36,871 bases of DNA from Gammaproteobacteria bacterium (GCA_016218375.1 JACREG010000100.1:1-36871); one strand, 5' to 3'. Positions 27,385 to 36,871 are shown, counted from the first letter of the stretch. The notes: a model not told the origin generated them from the sequence alone. Program-made: numbers and translations.

Positions 27385-28322
27385 GCCGCGCCCCCCTGTT
27401 TGCACATCGGGAAGCCGAGCGCCTCGCGGGCGTTGTAATAGGCCTGGGCGCAGGCGCGTGCCAGTGTGCGCACACGCAGAATGAAACGTTGCCGCTCAGT
27501 GACCGAGATCGCGCTGCGCGCGTCCAGCAGATTGAAGGTGTGCGAGGCCTTCAACACCATTTCATAGGCGGGCAACGGCAGGCCGGCCTCGATGAGCTTC
27601 TGACTCTCGCGCTCGCAGACGTCGAACCAATGAAACAGATCGTCGACCGGCGCATGTTCGAAGTTGTAGGCCGACATCTCGACTTCGTTCTGATGGAACA
27701 CGTCGCCATACGTGATGTTGCCCTGCGGGCCGCGTGTCCACACCAGATCGAACACGCTCTCCACGCCTTGCAGATACATGGCGATGCGTTCCAGACCGTA
27801 GGTGATTTCGCCGGTGACGGGCCGGCAGTCGAGGCCGCCGACTTGTTGGAAATAGGTGAACTGGGTGACTTCCATGCCGTTCAGCCAGATCTCCCAGCCG
27901 AGTCCCCAGGCGCCGAGCGTCGGCGATTCCCAATTGTCTTCGACGAAACGGATATCGTGCACCAACGTGTCGATGCCGAGTTGGCGCAGCGAACCGAGAT
28001 AGAGTTCCTGAATGTCGAGCGGCGAAGGTTTCAGGATCACCTGAAACTGGTAGTAATGCTGTAGGCGATTCGGGTTCTCGCCATAGCGGCCATCGGTGGG
28101 GCGGCGCGACGGTTGTACATACGCGGTGCGCCAGGGCTCGGGACCGATGGAACGGAGAAAGGTCGCCGGGTGAAACGTACCGGCGCCGACTTCCAGATCA
28201 AACGGTTGCAGGATGACGCAGCCTTGTGCGGCCCAGTATTCCTGCAAGGCCAGGATCAAGCCTTGAAAGGTGCTGACGTCGCGCGCGCTGGCGGCGACCG
28301 GAGTTTGCGCGGACATCGACAT
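27381..28322 (-). CDS. glyQ: Glycine--tRNA ligase alpha subunit
   Basis: The catalytic alpha subunit of glycyl-tRNA synthetase. The product is 313 aa (E. coli 303), starting [20 protein letters not shown], slightly longer than usual; [20 protein letters not shown] is the conserved beginning. Class II motifs: [20 protein letters not shown] and [17 protein letters not shown], then [18 protein letters not shown]. It heads the glyQ-glyS-mazG-gmhB-plsC run. Confidence 0.98.
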   Translation of the reverse strand: MSMSAQTPVAASARDVSTFQGLILALQEYWAAQGCVILQPFDLEVGAGTFHPATFLRSIGPEPWRTAYVQPSRRPTDGRYGENPNRLQHYYQFQVILKPSPLDIQELYLGSLRQLGIDTLVHDIRFVEDNWESPTLGAWGLGWEIWLNGMEVTQFTYFQQVGGLDCRPVTGEITYGLERIAMYLQGVESVFDLVWTRGPQGNITYGDVFHQNEVEMSAYNFEHAPVDDLFHWFDVCERESQKLIEAGLPLPAYEMVLKASHTFNLLDARSAISVTERQRFILRVRTLARACAQAYYNAREALGFPMCKQGGAA

Positions 28323-28410
28323 GAATCAACTGCTTAAGCTAAAGGAGCGGGCAGTATAGCGGGTCGATGGGCGGGAGGTAAGCGGGCGTTGTCGCCGCTG
28401 AATAAGTAGG

Positions 28411-28439
28411 ACGGGGACGGAATTCAATTCCGTCCCCGT
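28411..28439. repeat. Palindromic element after the outer-membrane protein gene
   Basis: ACGGGGACGGAATT and AATTCCGTCCCCGT form 14-bp perfect arms around a single base. It lies 9 bp past the stop of the minus-strand OMP gene, so it may stabilise or terminate that mRNA, but no T-run follows. GGGGACGGAATT palindromes are a widespread dispersed-repeat type; only one copy is in this window. Confidence 0.7.
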
Positions 28440-28448
28440 ATACAACCA

Positions 28449-28946
28449 TCAGAACTGCAGGCCGAGACCTACCGAGATCATGCTGGTTTCCAGATCGGCG
28501 TTGAACTGTTCCCATTCGAGGCGGGCATGGAACTGGTCGGCGAAGATGTACTTGGCGCCGACGCCATACATGATGTCCGAGCCGTCATAGCCGACCGTGT
28601 TGATGTCCTGGTCCCAGAAGGCGAAACCGACTTTGCCGTAGACGGAGAATGTCTCGACGATCGGGAAGGCGGCGACACCGGCGGCATAGAAGGCCTCGGT
28701 TTCGGTGTCGACTGCGCCCGAGCTGGCATCGCCCAGATCGGCCCAACCGGCCTCGAAGCCGAAGTTGTCGGTGACCATCATGCCGCCATAGAGCTTCCAG
28801 GCGCTGTCGGTCTCGTCGAGACTGACGGCATGGGCCGAGTCGTCGATGTCGGACTTGCCGATGCCGGCACCGACGAAGATTTCCGCCTGGCTGGCGGTGC
28901 TCCACAGCAAGGCGGTACCCAGTGCAATCGCGAGTTTGCTTTTCAT
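28449..28946 (-). CDS. Small outer-membrane beta-barrel protein
   Basis: The ATG at 28946 gives MKSKLAIALGTALLWSTASQ followed by AEIFVGAGIGKSD, a clear signal peptide with cleavage after SQA. The mature part, about 140 aa, has alternating strands (AWKLYGGMMVTDNFGFEAGW, VYGKVGFAFW, ARLEWEQFN) and ends SVGLGLQF with a C-terminal Phe, as in 8-stranded OmpA/OmpW-like barrels. Function is unknown. It is flanked by a palindrome downstream and faces away from the next gene. Confidence 0.85.
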   Translation of the reverse strand: MKSKLAIALGTALLWSTASQAEIFVGAGIGKSDIDDSAHAVSLDETDSAWKLYGGMMVTDNFGFEAGWADLGDASSGAVDTETEAFYAAGVAAFPIVETFSVYGKVGFAFWDQDINTVGYDGSDIMYGVGAKYIFADQFHARLEWEQFNADLETSMISVGLGLQF

Positions 28947-29184
28947 GCCGTACTCCTCCACGTGATGTTATTGGCGATGCGTTGTTGCGGTCGTCGCTCC
29001 CGACGGCCGATGGCCGGTGATTGTAGCAGCAATCGCCGCGCCGACCAGGGGCTGTATGGTCGGAATGGGTGCGGACGTCAATCCTGGCAGTCTCTTCCAG
29101 AGGCTGGTGTGGAATCTGCATGACTTCAAGTCAAGGTGTTCCGCGGCGGGGCCGCTATGCGTTGTACCGGCAGGAGGAATTCCC

Positions 29185-29760
29185 ATGGCGCAATTGATCC
29201 TGGAACCGACGTCCACCGCCCAGTGGCATGCCTTGGTCAGCGCGGCCGAGGCGGCATCCGCGCGCCGTCTGGACGAAACGCTGGAGAGTTATCTGGTGTT
29301 TCTGCTGATGCGCTTCGTCGCCCGTCCCGATCTCGCCGGCCGGACCCTGGCCCTCGATTATCTGCGCGGCAGCGCCGCCAGCGGACAACTGCGGGCGGCG
29401 CAACTGCGCGATGTCGGCGATCAGTGCCTGCTGTTCTCGGGCCTGTACCCGCAACATGCCGAACGCCGTCTGGTGCGGGTTTCCTACTATGTCGAACTGG
29501 GCCGGGGCGCCTATGGTCAGCTTGCCGAGCGTCTGCGCCACGCCGGCGCGGAGATGTACCAACAACTCTGCCAGGGCTTTGTGGTGCTGATGGATGTGTT
29601 GCAGGCGATGCGCGCGTTGAGCGGCGCGCCGGCACTGGCGCCGTTGCAGAGCCTCGAACTCTGGGCCGAGACCGGCAGCCAAGGTGCCCGCCAGCAGTTG
29701 CGTGCCTGCACCGATGCCACTCCGGTCGTGGTCACGACGGACCCGCAAAAACCGCACTAA
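29185..29760 (+). CDS. Conserved hypothetical protein (191 aa)
   Basis: The ATG at 29185 with AGGAGG 7 bp upstream gives MAQLILEPTSTAQWHALVSA; the track start at 29017 runs through the intergenic region. The protein is largely helical, Leu/Ala/Arg-rich (LVFLLMRFVARPDL, VSYYVELGRGAYGQLAERLR), with no signal peptide or clear TM helix. I do not recognise a family with known function. It lies upstream of the PP-loop gene with an 86-bp gap. Confidence 0.75.
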   Translation: MAQLILEPTSTAQWHALVSAAEAASARRLDETLESYLVFLLMRFVARPDLAGRTLALDYLRGSAASGQLRAAQLRDVGDQCLLFSGLYPQHAERRLVRVSYYVELGRGAYGQLAERLRHAGAEMYQQLCQGFVVLMDVLQAMRALSGAPALAPLQSLELWAETGSQGARQQLRACTDATPVVVTTDPQKPH

Positions 29761-29846
29761 ACCCACCGATCCCACGGGTTTTCCGCCGCGCTGCCGTGCC
29801 CGGCTATTTGGGCTAGAATAGCCGCCCTTTCTCTCAGGTGGGTGGC

Positions 29847-30890
29847 ATGGCCGAACAACGCAAAGCGGTGGCGCTGATCTCCGGCGGCCTGGACTCCATG
29901 CTCGCGGCCAAGGCGATGCTGGAGCAGGGCATCCGCGTCGAGGGCATCAATTTCTTCACCGGCTTCTGCGTAGAGGGACACACCCACGCCATCCGTCGCC
30001 AGGATGCCGCCAAGCCCAAACGCAACAACGCGCTGTGGGTCGCCGAACAGCTCGGCATCAAACTGCACATCGTCGACGTCATCGAAGAATACAAAGATGT
30101 CGTGCTCAACCCAAAGCACGGCTACGGCGCCAATCTCAATCCCTGTCTCGACTGCAAGATCTTCATGGTGCACAAGGCGCTGGAATGGATCGACGCGCAC
30201 GGTTTCGATTTCATCATCACCGGCGAAGTGGTCGGCCAGCGGCCGATGTCGCAGCGCAAGGACACCATGCCGGTGGTGGCGCGCGAGTCCGGCGCCGAGG
30301 ATCGTCTGGTGCGACCCTTGTGTGCGCAGAATCTCCCCGCGACGCTGCCCGAACGCGAAGGCTGGATCGACCGCGAGCGTATGTACGGTTTCAGCGGCCG
30401 CTCGCGCAAACCGCAGATGGCACTGGCTAAGCAATACGGCTTCACGGAATGGGCGCAACCGGCCGGCGGCTGCTGTTTCCTCACCGACGAACAATATGCG
30501 CACAAGCTCGCCGATTTCTGGCAGGGACGCGGCGAGCGCCGTTACGAACTCGACGACATCATGTTGCTCAAGGTCGGCCGGCATTTGCGCCCGCGCCCGC
30601 ACTTCAAAATGATTATCGGCCGCGAAGAAGGCGAGAATAATTTTCTGGAAGGTTATCGCAAACAGTTTGTGCATCTGCGCGCCCTGAGTCTGGAAGGACC
30701 GCTGGCTTTGATCGACGGCCACGTGGACGACAGCGATCTGGAACTCGCCGCACGGCTGGTGTGCCGCTTCGGCAAGGGCCGCGATGCCGAGCGCGTGCAG
30801 GTCGTTATCACCGATCTACACGGCGAAACCCGCGTTATGGATGTCGCACCGTTATCAGCCGATGACGTGCCGCAGGCGTGGTATCTATGA
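29847..30890 (+). CDS. PP-loop ATPase, tRNA thiolation-type (ThiI/MnmA-like)
   Basis: A 347-aa protein. The PP-loop ALISGGLDSMLAAKAM near residue 10 is the ATP-pyrophosphatase motif that adenylates substrates such as tRNA uridine. Cysteines NPCLDCKIFM and AGGCCFLTDE resemble those of sulfur-transfer or Fe-S-dependent thiolases. The C-terminal half (LDDIMLLKVGRHLRPRPHFK) lacks the THUMP and rhodanese parts of ThiI. The ATG at 29847 is preferred over the GTG at 29838 because AGGTGGG precedes it. The TusA-like gene overlaps its end, which supports a sulfur-relay role. The exact nucleotide modified is unknown. Confidence 0.75.
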   Translation: MAEQRKAVALISGGLDSMLAAKAMLEQGIRVEGINFFTGFCVEGHTHAIRRQDAAKPKRNNALWVAEQLGIKLHIVDVIEEYKDVVLNPKHGYGANLNPCLDCKIFMVHKALEWIDAHGFDFIITGEVVGQRPMSQRKDTMPVVARESGAEDRLVRPLCAQNLPATLPEREGWIDRERMYGFSGRSRKPQMALAKQYGFTEWAQPAGGCCFLTDEQYAHKLADFWQGRGERRYELDDIMLLKVGRHLRPRPHFKMIIGREEGENNFLEGYRKQFVHLRALSLEGPLALIDGHVDDSDLELAARLVCRFGKGRDAERVQVVITDLHGETRVMDVAPLSADDVPQAWYL

Positions 30891-31123
30891 GCGAACACGA
30901 ACTCGACGCGCGCAATCTGCTGTGTCCGCTGCCGGTGATCCGCACCCAGGATGCCGTAAAGAAATTACAGCCCGGCGATCGTTTGCATGTGCATTGCACC
31001 GATCCGGGCGCGCTGCACGACATTCCAACCTGGTGTCGCATCAATGGACATGGCGTAGGCGATATCGTGCAACAGGGCCGCGAAATCGTCATCACCGTGC
31101 AAGTTGTCGCCGGGGAAGATTGA
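30887..31123 (+). CDS. TusA/SirA-family sulfurtransferase
   Basis: A 78-aa protein starting at an ATG that overlaps the PP-loop stop (ATGA). ARNLLCPLPVIRTQDAVKKL is the CPxP signature with the persulfide-carrying Cys, and HDIPTWCRINGH follows. TusA proteins pass sulfur from cysteine desulfurase to tRNA thiolation or other acceptors. Translational coupling to the PP-loop protein suggests it is the sulfur donor for that enzyme. Confidence 0.9.
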   Translation: MSEHELDARNLLCPLPVIRTQDAVKKLQPGDRLHVHCTDPGALHDIPTWCRINGHGVGDIVQQGREIVITVQVVAGED

Positions 31124-31126
31124 GGC

Positions 31127-32302
31127 ATGGCAATATCGAACGCCGCCGCGACGATCACCAACGCCAGCGCGGGCGCACGGCGCTACAGCGAGATCCGCCG
31201 CGTCACCCTAATCGGCGCGTGGATCAATGCGCTGCTGGCGACACTCAAATTGGTCTTCGGTTATCTGGCGCATTCCCAGGCGCTGATCGCCGACGGCCTG
31301 CATTCGCTGTCCGACTTGGCCAGCGATTTCCTGCTGCTGTTTGCCGCCAAGCATGCCACCCGCGATGCCGATGAGGATCACCCCTACGGTCACGGGCGCA
31401 TCGAAACGGTCTTCGGCATCGTGCAGGGCGCCATTCTCGGTGCCTTTGCGCTGGGCATTGCCTACGATGCGGGCAAACGCTTGTTCAATCCCGAACGCCT
31501 GCTGCAACCCGAAGTTATCGCCTTGGTGGTCGCGGCTATCTCGGTCGTGGCCAAGGAAGCCCTGTACCGTTACACCATCCGGGCGGCGCGCCGGTTGCGC
31601 TCCAATCTGTTGCGCGGCAACGCCTGGGATCATCGCAGCGATGCCATCTCCTCGGTGATCGTGGTGGTCGGCGTGACCGGCACCTTGGCCGGATTGCCCT
31701 ATCTCGATGCGCTGGCCGCGGTCGGCGTGGCTTTGATGATTATCAAAATCAGCGGGGAATTGATCTGGCAGAGCGTACGCGAACTGATCGATACTGCGCT
31801 GGATGCCGAGCAGGTCGAGCGCATCCGCGGCCAGATCCAGCGGGTCGGCGGCGTGCAGCGCGTGCACATGCTGCGCACCCGCAAAAGCGGCGGCGACGCG
31901 CTGGTCGATGTGCATATCCAGGTCGATCCGACGCTGAGCGTATCCGAAGGTCACCGCATCGGCGAAAAGGTCCGCGGCGAGCTGATCGCCGAGATCGAGG
32001 AGGTGGCGGATGTCACCGTGCATATCGACCCCGAGGACGACGAGACCTGTTCGCCCTGCGATCACCTGCCGTTGCGCGAAGACGTGCTGGCGAGCCTGCG
32101 GGTCCACTGGGCGGAATTCCCGGCGGCCGAGGCCATCGAGGGGATCACCCTGCATTATTTGGACGGGAAGATTCACCTGGAGCTGGTTCTGCCACTAGAA
32201 TGGGCGCCCGACCGGGCCGCGGCCGCGGCGCTGGCGCATGAATTCCAGCGACGGGCCGGCACGGTGACGGCGATCGGCGACGTGAAGTTGCGCTATCGCT
32301 AA
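31127..32302 (+). CDS. Cation diffusion facilitator (FieF-like) with extra C-terminal domain
   Basis: A proton-driven divalent metal exporter of the CDF family. The protein is 391 aa, about 90 longer than FieF. TM helices start at RVTLIGAWINALLATLKLVF. Metal-site motifs are DGLHSLSDLASDF, HPYGHGRIETVFG and AWDHRSDAISS. The cytoplasmic domain has RKSGGDALVDVHIQVDP and VTVHIDPEDD. After that, CSPCDHLPLREDVLASLRV and HYLDGKIHLELVLPL form an additional domain like a second copy of the ferredoxin-like fold. Its stop codon abuts the NtrC site of glnA. Metal specificity is unknown. Confidence 0.9.
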   Translation: MAISNAAATITNASAGARRYSEIRRVTLIGAWINALLATLKLVFGYLAHSQALIADGLHSLSDLASDFLLLFAAKHATRDADEDHPYGHGRIETVFGIVQGAILGAFALGIAYDAGKRLFNPERLLQPEVIALVVAAISVVAKEALYRYTIRAARRLRSNLLRGNAWDHRSDAISSVIVVVGVTGTLAGLPYLDALAAVGVALMIIKISGELIWQSVRELIDTALDAEQVERIRGQIQRVGGVQRVHMLRTRKSGGDALVDVHIQVDPTLSVSEGHRIGEKVRGELIAEIEEVADVTVHIDPEDDETCSPCDHLPLREDVLASLRVHWAEFPAAEAIEGITLHYLDGKIHLELVLPLEWAPDRAAAAALAHEFQRRAGTVTAIGDVKLRYR

Positions 32303-32303
32303 T

Positions 32304-32349
32304 GCACCATAGCGGTGCCTTGAGGTCGTGTGGCGCACTTTAATAATGC
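32304..32349. promoter_or_regulatory. Two NtrC-binding sites (glnA enhancer)
   Basis: GCAC-N7-GTGC at 32304-32318 matches the NtrC consensus exactly. A second, GCAC-N7-ATGC at 32335-32349, has one mismatch. Their spacing of 31 bp (about three helical turns) and position about 96 and 127 bp upstream of the predicted start point mirror the enhancer of E. coli glnAp2. Confidence 0.7.
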
Positions 32350-32412
32350 GCCGGATCGGGGCGTAAAAATGGGCAATAGACGAATTAACTGATTAATATG
32401 TAGATTTTTCTG

Positions 32413-32428
32413 TGGCATATTTCGTGCT
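32413..32428 (+). promoter_or_regulatory. Sigma-54 promoter of glnA
   Basis: TGGCATATTTCGTGCT has GG-N10-GC spacing and the TGGCA and TGCT halves of the -24/-12 consensus. The predicted start point is near 32438, giving a leader of about 88 bp. Confidence 0.75.
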
Positions 32429-32526
32429 CCAAAGTGGACACGAATTTTTTCGCTGCTCGATGTGATCCGCTGGAAACGGATGCTCAGACGCAGCTTGTTA
32501 AAAACTTACTCTTGCGGAGAGAGATC

Positions 32527-33936
32527 ATGACAGCAGCCAAGGTACAAAAAACGATGAAGGACAACGCGGTCAAATTCGTTGACCTTCGCTTCACGGACAC
32601 CAAGGGCAAGGAACAGCACGTTACCGTGCCGTCCAGCCAGATCGATGCCGGCTTCTTCAAGGACGGCAAGATGTTCGACGGCTCCAGTATCGCCGGCTGG
32701 AAAGGCATCAACGAATCCGACATGGTGCTGATGCCGGATACCGATACCGCTATCATGGACCCCTTCTCCGACGAGCCGACCCTGATCGTGCGCTGCAACA
32801 TCCTCGAACCCAACACCATGAAAGGCTATGAGCGCGACCCGCGTTCGCTGGCCATGCGCGCCGAGGCCTACCTGAAGTCCACCGGCATCGCCGATACCGC
32901 CTACTTCGGCCCGGAAAACGAATTCTTTGTCTTCGACGACGTGCGTTGGGGCTCCGGCATCAGCGGCTCGTTCTGCAAGGTCGATTCCAGCGAAGCCTCC
33001 TGGAACACCGAGCGTGTCTATGAAGACGGCAACATGGGCCATCGCCCGACCGTCAAAGGCGGTTACTTCCCGGTTCCGCCGGTCGATTCGCTGCACGATC
33101 TGCGTGGTGCCATGTGCCTGGCCCTGGAAGAGATGGGTCTGGTCGTCGAAGTGCATCACCACGAAGTGGCCACCGCCGGTCAGTGCGAAATCGGCGTGGG
33201 TTTCGGCACGTTGGTGAAGAAGGCCGACGAAGTGCAGATCCTGAAATACGTGATCCAGAACGTTGCCCATGCGTACGGCAAGACCGTGACCTTCATGCCC
33301 AAGCCGATCGTCGGCGACAACGGCAGCGGCATGCATGTGCATCAGTCCTTGGGCAAGGCCGGCAAGAATCTGTTCTCCGGTACCAAGTACGGCGGTCTGT
33401 CCGACATCGCGCTGTTTTACATCGGCGGCATTATCAAGCACGCGCGTGCACTGAACGCCTTCACCAATCCCGGCACCAACTCCTACAAGCGTCTGGTTCC
33501 GGGTTTCGAGGCGCCGGTCATGTTAGCTTACTCGGCGCGTAACCGTTCCGCGTCCATTCGTATTCCGTATGTCGCCAATCCGAAGGGCCGCCGCATCGAA
33601 GTGCGTTTCCCGGATTCGAGCGCCAATCCCTATCTGGCCTTCTCCGCCATGATGATGGCCGGTCTGGACGGCATCCAGAACAAGATCCATCCGGGCGAGG
33701 CCATGGACAAGGATCTGTACGATCTGCCGCCGGAAGAAGAGAAGAAAATCCCGCAGGTCTGCCATGCGTTGGATCAGGCCCTGGAAGCCCTGGACAAGGA
33801 TCGCAAGTTCCTCAAGGCCGGCGGCGTGTTCACCGACGATGTAATCGACAGCTACATCGAACTGAAGATGCACGAAGTCACGCGCCTGCGCATGACCACG
33901 CATCCGGTCGAGTTCGACATGTACTACAGCCTGTAA
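32527..33936 (+). CDS. glnA: Glutamine synthetase (type I)
   Basis: Glutamine synthetase makes glutamine from glutamate, ammonia and ATP. The ATG at 32527 with GGAGAG upstream gives 469 aa, the same as E. coli. Conserved parts: [66 protein letters not shown]-type region and [13 protein letters not shown]. The adenylylation-site region [17 protein letters not shown] contains the target Tyr. The track start at 32434 is in the leader. Nitrogen control is shown by the NtrC and sigma-54 sites upstream. Confidence 0.98.
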   Translation: MTAAKVQKTMKDNAVKFVDLRFTDTKGKEQHVTVPSSQIDAGFFKDGKMFDGSSIAGWKGINESDMVLMPDTDTAIMDPFSDEPTLIVRCNILEPNTMKGYERDPRSLAMRAEAYLKSTGIADTAYFGPENEFFVFDDVRWGSGISGSFCKVDSSEASWNTERVYEDGNMGHRPTVKGGYFPVPPVDSLHDLRGAMCLALEEMGLVVEVHHHEVATAGQCEIGVGFGTLVKKADEVQILKYVIQNVAHAYGKTVTFMPKPIVGDNGSGMHVHQSLGKAGKNLFSGTKYGGLSDIALFYIGGIIKHARALNAFTNPGTNSYKRLVPGFEAPVMLAYSARNRSASIRIPYVANPKGRRIEVRFPDSSANPYLAFSAMMMAGLDGIQNKIHPGEAMDKDLYDLPPEEEKKIPQVCHALDQALEALDKDRKFLKAGGVFTDDVIDSYIELKMHEVTRLRMTTHPVEFDMYYSL

Positions 33937-33960
33937 TTTTTCAGGTTGTTTGTAATGTGC

Positions 33961-33990
33961 AACGCCCCCATCCGGGGGCGTTGTGTTTTG
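33961..33990 (+). terminator. Terminator after glnA
   Basis: AACGCCCCC and GGGGGCGTT form a perfect 9-bp stem with a 4-base loop, followed by GTGTTTTG. It lies 24 bp past the glnA stop. Confidence 0.75.
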
Positions 33991-34063
33991 GGGAATGTGA
34001 TCGGCGGCGGCAAAGCACGGACGCATGGTTGCATATGCGCCAGTCGGGGCTTATGTTTGCCGC

Positions 34064-34615
34064 ATGCGCAGAATTCTTCCGCTCGCGATGTTTGGTTTGC
34101 TGCCCGCGCTGGTTTCGGCCGGCGTCTATAAATGGGTCGACGCCGACGGCACCGTGCACTTCAGCGACGTGCCGCAAGACGGCGCGGAAGAGGTGCATGT
34201 CCCGCCGCCGCAAACCTATACACCTGCGCAATTACCCCCCATCACACCGCGTACCGAGGCACCGCCGGCACCGGCGGAATACACCGCGTTCACGCTGGCG
34301 ACTCCGGCGGCCGAGGAAAATATCTGGGACAATACCGGCACGGTCGCCGTGAATTTTTCCATCGAACCGGCACTCAAAACCGGGCGCGGCCACAAGCTGG
34401 TCGTGTTGCTGGACGGTCAACCCCAGCCGCCGACGCAGGCCACCGCCGTGATCCTGGAAAACGTCGACCGCGGCAGCCATAGCCTCCAAGGCCAGATTAT
34501 CGATGCCCGCGGCGATGTCCTGATGGGCAGCGAGACCATCACGGTGCATGTGCACCGCCAGTCCAGCTTGGCGCCCAATCGGGCGCAACCCACCCCCAAG
34601 CCCAAACCAAAGTAA
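34064..34615 (+). CDS. DUF4124 domain-containing secreted protein
   Basis: The ATG at 34064 gives a signal peptide, MRRILPLAMFGLLPALVSAG, and then the DUF4124 motif VYKWVDADGTVHFSDVPQDG. Pro-rich sequence follows (PPPQTYTPAQLPPITPRTEA), then a beta-rich domain (VNFSIEPALKTGRGHKLVVL) and a Pro/Lys tail. The product is 183 aa and probably periplasmic. Such a gene between glnA and glnL is common in gammaproteobacteria; the function is unknown. Confidence 0.88.
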   Translation: MRRILPLAMFGLLPALVSAGVYKWVDADGTVHFSDVPQDGAEEVHVPPPQTYTPAQLPPITPRTEAPPAPAEYTAFTLATPAAEENIWDNTGTVAVNFSIEPALKTGRGHKLVVLLDGQPQPPTQATAVILENVDRGSHSLQGQIIDARGDVLMGSETITVHVHRQSSLAPNRAQPTPKPKPK

Positions 34616-34625
34616 CGCCTTCGGC

Positions 34626-34640
34626 GCACTATAATGGGGC
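34626..34640. promoter_or_regulatory. Putative NtrC site upstream of glnL
   Basis: GCACTATAATGGGGC matches GCAC-N7-GTGC with one mismatch. It is about 175 bp upstream of the predicted glnL start point. Confidence 0.5.
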
Positions 34641-34782
34641 GTATGCTGTCCGATAGTGGGGCAGCGGCGTCGGATATGGCCTTGCCCGCCTAATCACGGA
34701 GCATTTCATATCCTATTGTTTTAACCAGATTTTGATCGGCACGCCCAAACGTGTGCGGGCATAATTCGGCGCTGCTCCACCC

Positions 34783-34798
34783 TGGTTTGCTTCTTGCT
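34783..34798 (+). promoter_or_regulatory. Putative sigma-54 promoter of glnL
   Basis: TGGTTTGCTTCTTGCT has GG-N10-GC spacing, with TGG, a G at position 7 and TTGCT as in the consensus. The predicted start point is about 34808, two bases before the ATG, which would make the mRNA nearly leaderless. Confidence 0.55.
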
Positions 34799-34809
34799 AT
34801 GAACCCAAC

Positions 34810-35876
34810 ATGGATGCACTACAGATGAAATTGGGAAGCTGGGATAGCCGCATCCTGGAGGGCCTGAGCACGGCCGTCCTGGTGTTCGACCATGCCCTGC
34901 AACTGAGTTATCTGAACCCGGCGGGCGAAACGCTGTTGGCAGTGAGTCTGCGCCAGGCCAGCGGCCAGGGCGTGCAGGATCTATTGCCGGGGGCGACCAC
35001 CTTGGCCGAGCGCCTGCGCTACGCCGTCGACAGCAACCAGCCCTATACCGAACACGAGCTGCATCTGCGCCTGCCGGGCGGCCACGACATCACCGTCGAC
35101 TGCATCGTGACCCCGATCGATCAGGCCGGCGGCACCGAAATCCTGGTCGAGCTGACCCAACTGGACCGGCACCTGCGCATCGCCCGCGAGGAAAATCTGC
35201 TGGAGCAGCACCAAGTCGCCCGCCAATTGGTGCGCGGTCTGGCGCACGAAATCAAGAATCCGCTCGGCGGCCTGCGCGGCGCGGCGCAACTGCTGGAACG
35301 CGAGCTGGATAACGAAGATTTGAAAGAATACACGCGCATCATCATCGGCGAGGCGGATCGTCTGCGCGGGTTGGTCAACCGTATGCTCGGGCCGAACCAA
35401 CTGCCGCAGATGCGCCCCTGCAATATCCATCAGATCGTCGAGCATGTGCGCAATCTGGTGGCCGCCGAAGAACATGCCGACTTGGCGCTGATCCGCGACT
35501 ACGATCCCAGCATCCCGGATTTCCGCGCCGATCCGGAACAACTGATCCAGGCGTTGCTCAATATCGTGCGCAACGCCGCGCAGGCATTGCACGGCACAGG
35601 CCAGATCATCCTGCGCACCCGCACGCAACGGCAGTTCACCATCGGTCAGAAGCGCCACAAGCTGGTAGTGCGCGTCGACGTGATCGACAACGGCCCGGGC
35701 ATTCCGGCCGACATGCTGGAAACCATTTTCTATCCGATGGTGACCGGGCGTGCCGAAGGCACCGGTCTGGGTCTGTCCATCGCGCAATCGCTGGTCAACG
35801 TGCACGGCGGCATCATCGAATGCAGCAGCCGGCCGGGCCACACCGAATTCACCATACTGTTACCACTGGAGCCAAC

Positions 35877-35880
<4 letters not shown>
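34810..35880 (+). CDS. glnL: Nitrogen regulation sensor histidine kinase GlnL (NtrB)
   Basis: NtrB phosphorylates and dephosphorylates NtrC under control of the PII protein. The product is 356 aa (E. coli 349). The N-terminal PAS-type sensor has RILEGLSTAVLVFDHALQLS and LNPAGETLL. The phospho-acceptor His is in GLAHEIKNPLGGLRGAAQLL near residue 146, and the ATP-binding motifs are LNIVRNAAQALHG (N box), DNGPGIP (G1) and GTGLGLSIAQSLV (G2). There is no Shine-Dalgarno. Its stop overlaps the glnG start (ATGA). No TM helix, so it is cytoplasmic. Confidence 0.96.

Positions 35881-36871
<991 letters not shown>

Noticed and set aside
32332-32352. GGCGCA...TGCGCC as a terminator of the CDF gene
   Set aside because: The hairpin has no T-run, and the same bases fit a second NtrC site at the right spacing better.

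Overview
The window comes from the chromosome of a GC-rich gammaproteobacterium. The gene orders support this: hslV-hslU-DUF971-ubiE-ubiJ-ubiB, rpmH-rnpA-yidD-yidC-mnmE opposed to dnaA-dnaN-recF-gyrB, glyQ-glyS-gmhB-plsC, and glnA-glnL-glnG. Nothing in the sequence fixes the genus. The linked PP-loop/TusA pair and the GTAG-type palindromes would fit a Chromatiales-like lineage, but that is only a suggestion.

Layout. (1) 1-5623, plus strand: HslUV protease, a DUF971 protein and ubiquinone genes, with an RDD membrane protein squeezed between ubiE and ubiJ by overlapping start and stop codons. (2) 5722-13425: an integrated genetic element of about 7.7 kb in the 3' end of mnmE. Its ends carry an 11-bp repeat (TTCTGTATTGG on the mnmE coding strand), the same core that Salmonella genomic island 1-type elements use in trmE/mnmE. 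The integrase is next to mnmE, and ten copies of TGGGAACA(C/A) lie at the two ends (eight right, two left), as expected for integrase arm sites. A long minus-strand run encodes an integrase, an unknown protein, an AlpA-like regulator, two HTH/replication-type proteins and seven small phage-like proteins, one resembling HK97 gp10. At the far end, on the opposite strand, sits a two-gene cassette with its own promoter candidate, ribosome sites and terminator. It encodes a proteasome-like Ntn hydrolase (Thr1, Asp17 and a Lys in a KIF motif visible) and a 60-aa partner. (3) 13408-17163, minus strand: mnmE, yidC, yidD, rnpA, rpmH. (4) 17164-23590, plus strand: dnaA, dnaN, recF, gyrB, with DnaA boxes on both sides of dnaA and an AT-rich dnaA-dnaN spacer, a good oriC candidate. 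(5) 23597-28322, minus strand: plsC-like acyltransferase, gmhB, a MazG-like protein, glyS, glyQ. (6) 28449-32302: a small outer-membrane barrel, an unknown protein, a PP-loop thiolation enzyme with a TusA-like partner, and a CDF metal exporter with an extra C-terminal domain. (7) 32303-36871: nitrogen regulation, with glnA, a DUF4124 protein, glnL and a truncated glnG. Recognisable NtrC sites and sigma-54 promoters precede both glnA and glnL.

The most interesting part is the mnmE element and its cargo cassette. A proteasome-fold hydrolase of unknown role, paired with a tiny protein and carried at the outer end of a phage-satellite-like island, is a plausible but unproven defence or conflict system. 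No rRNA, tRNA or CRISPR array was seen.
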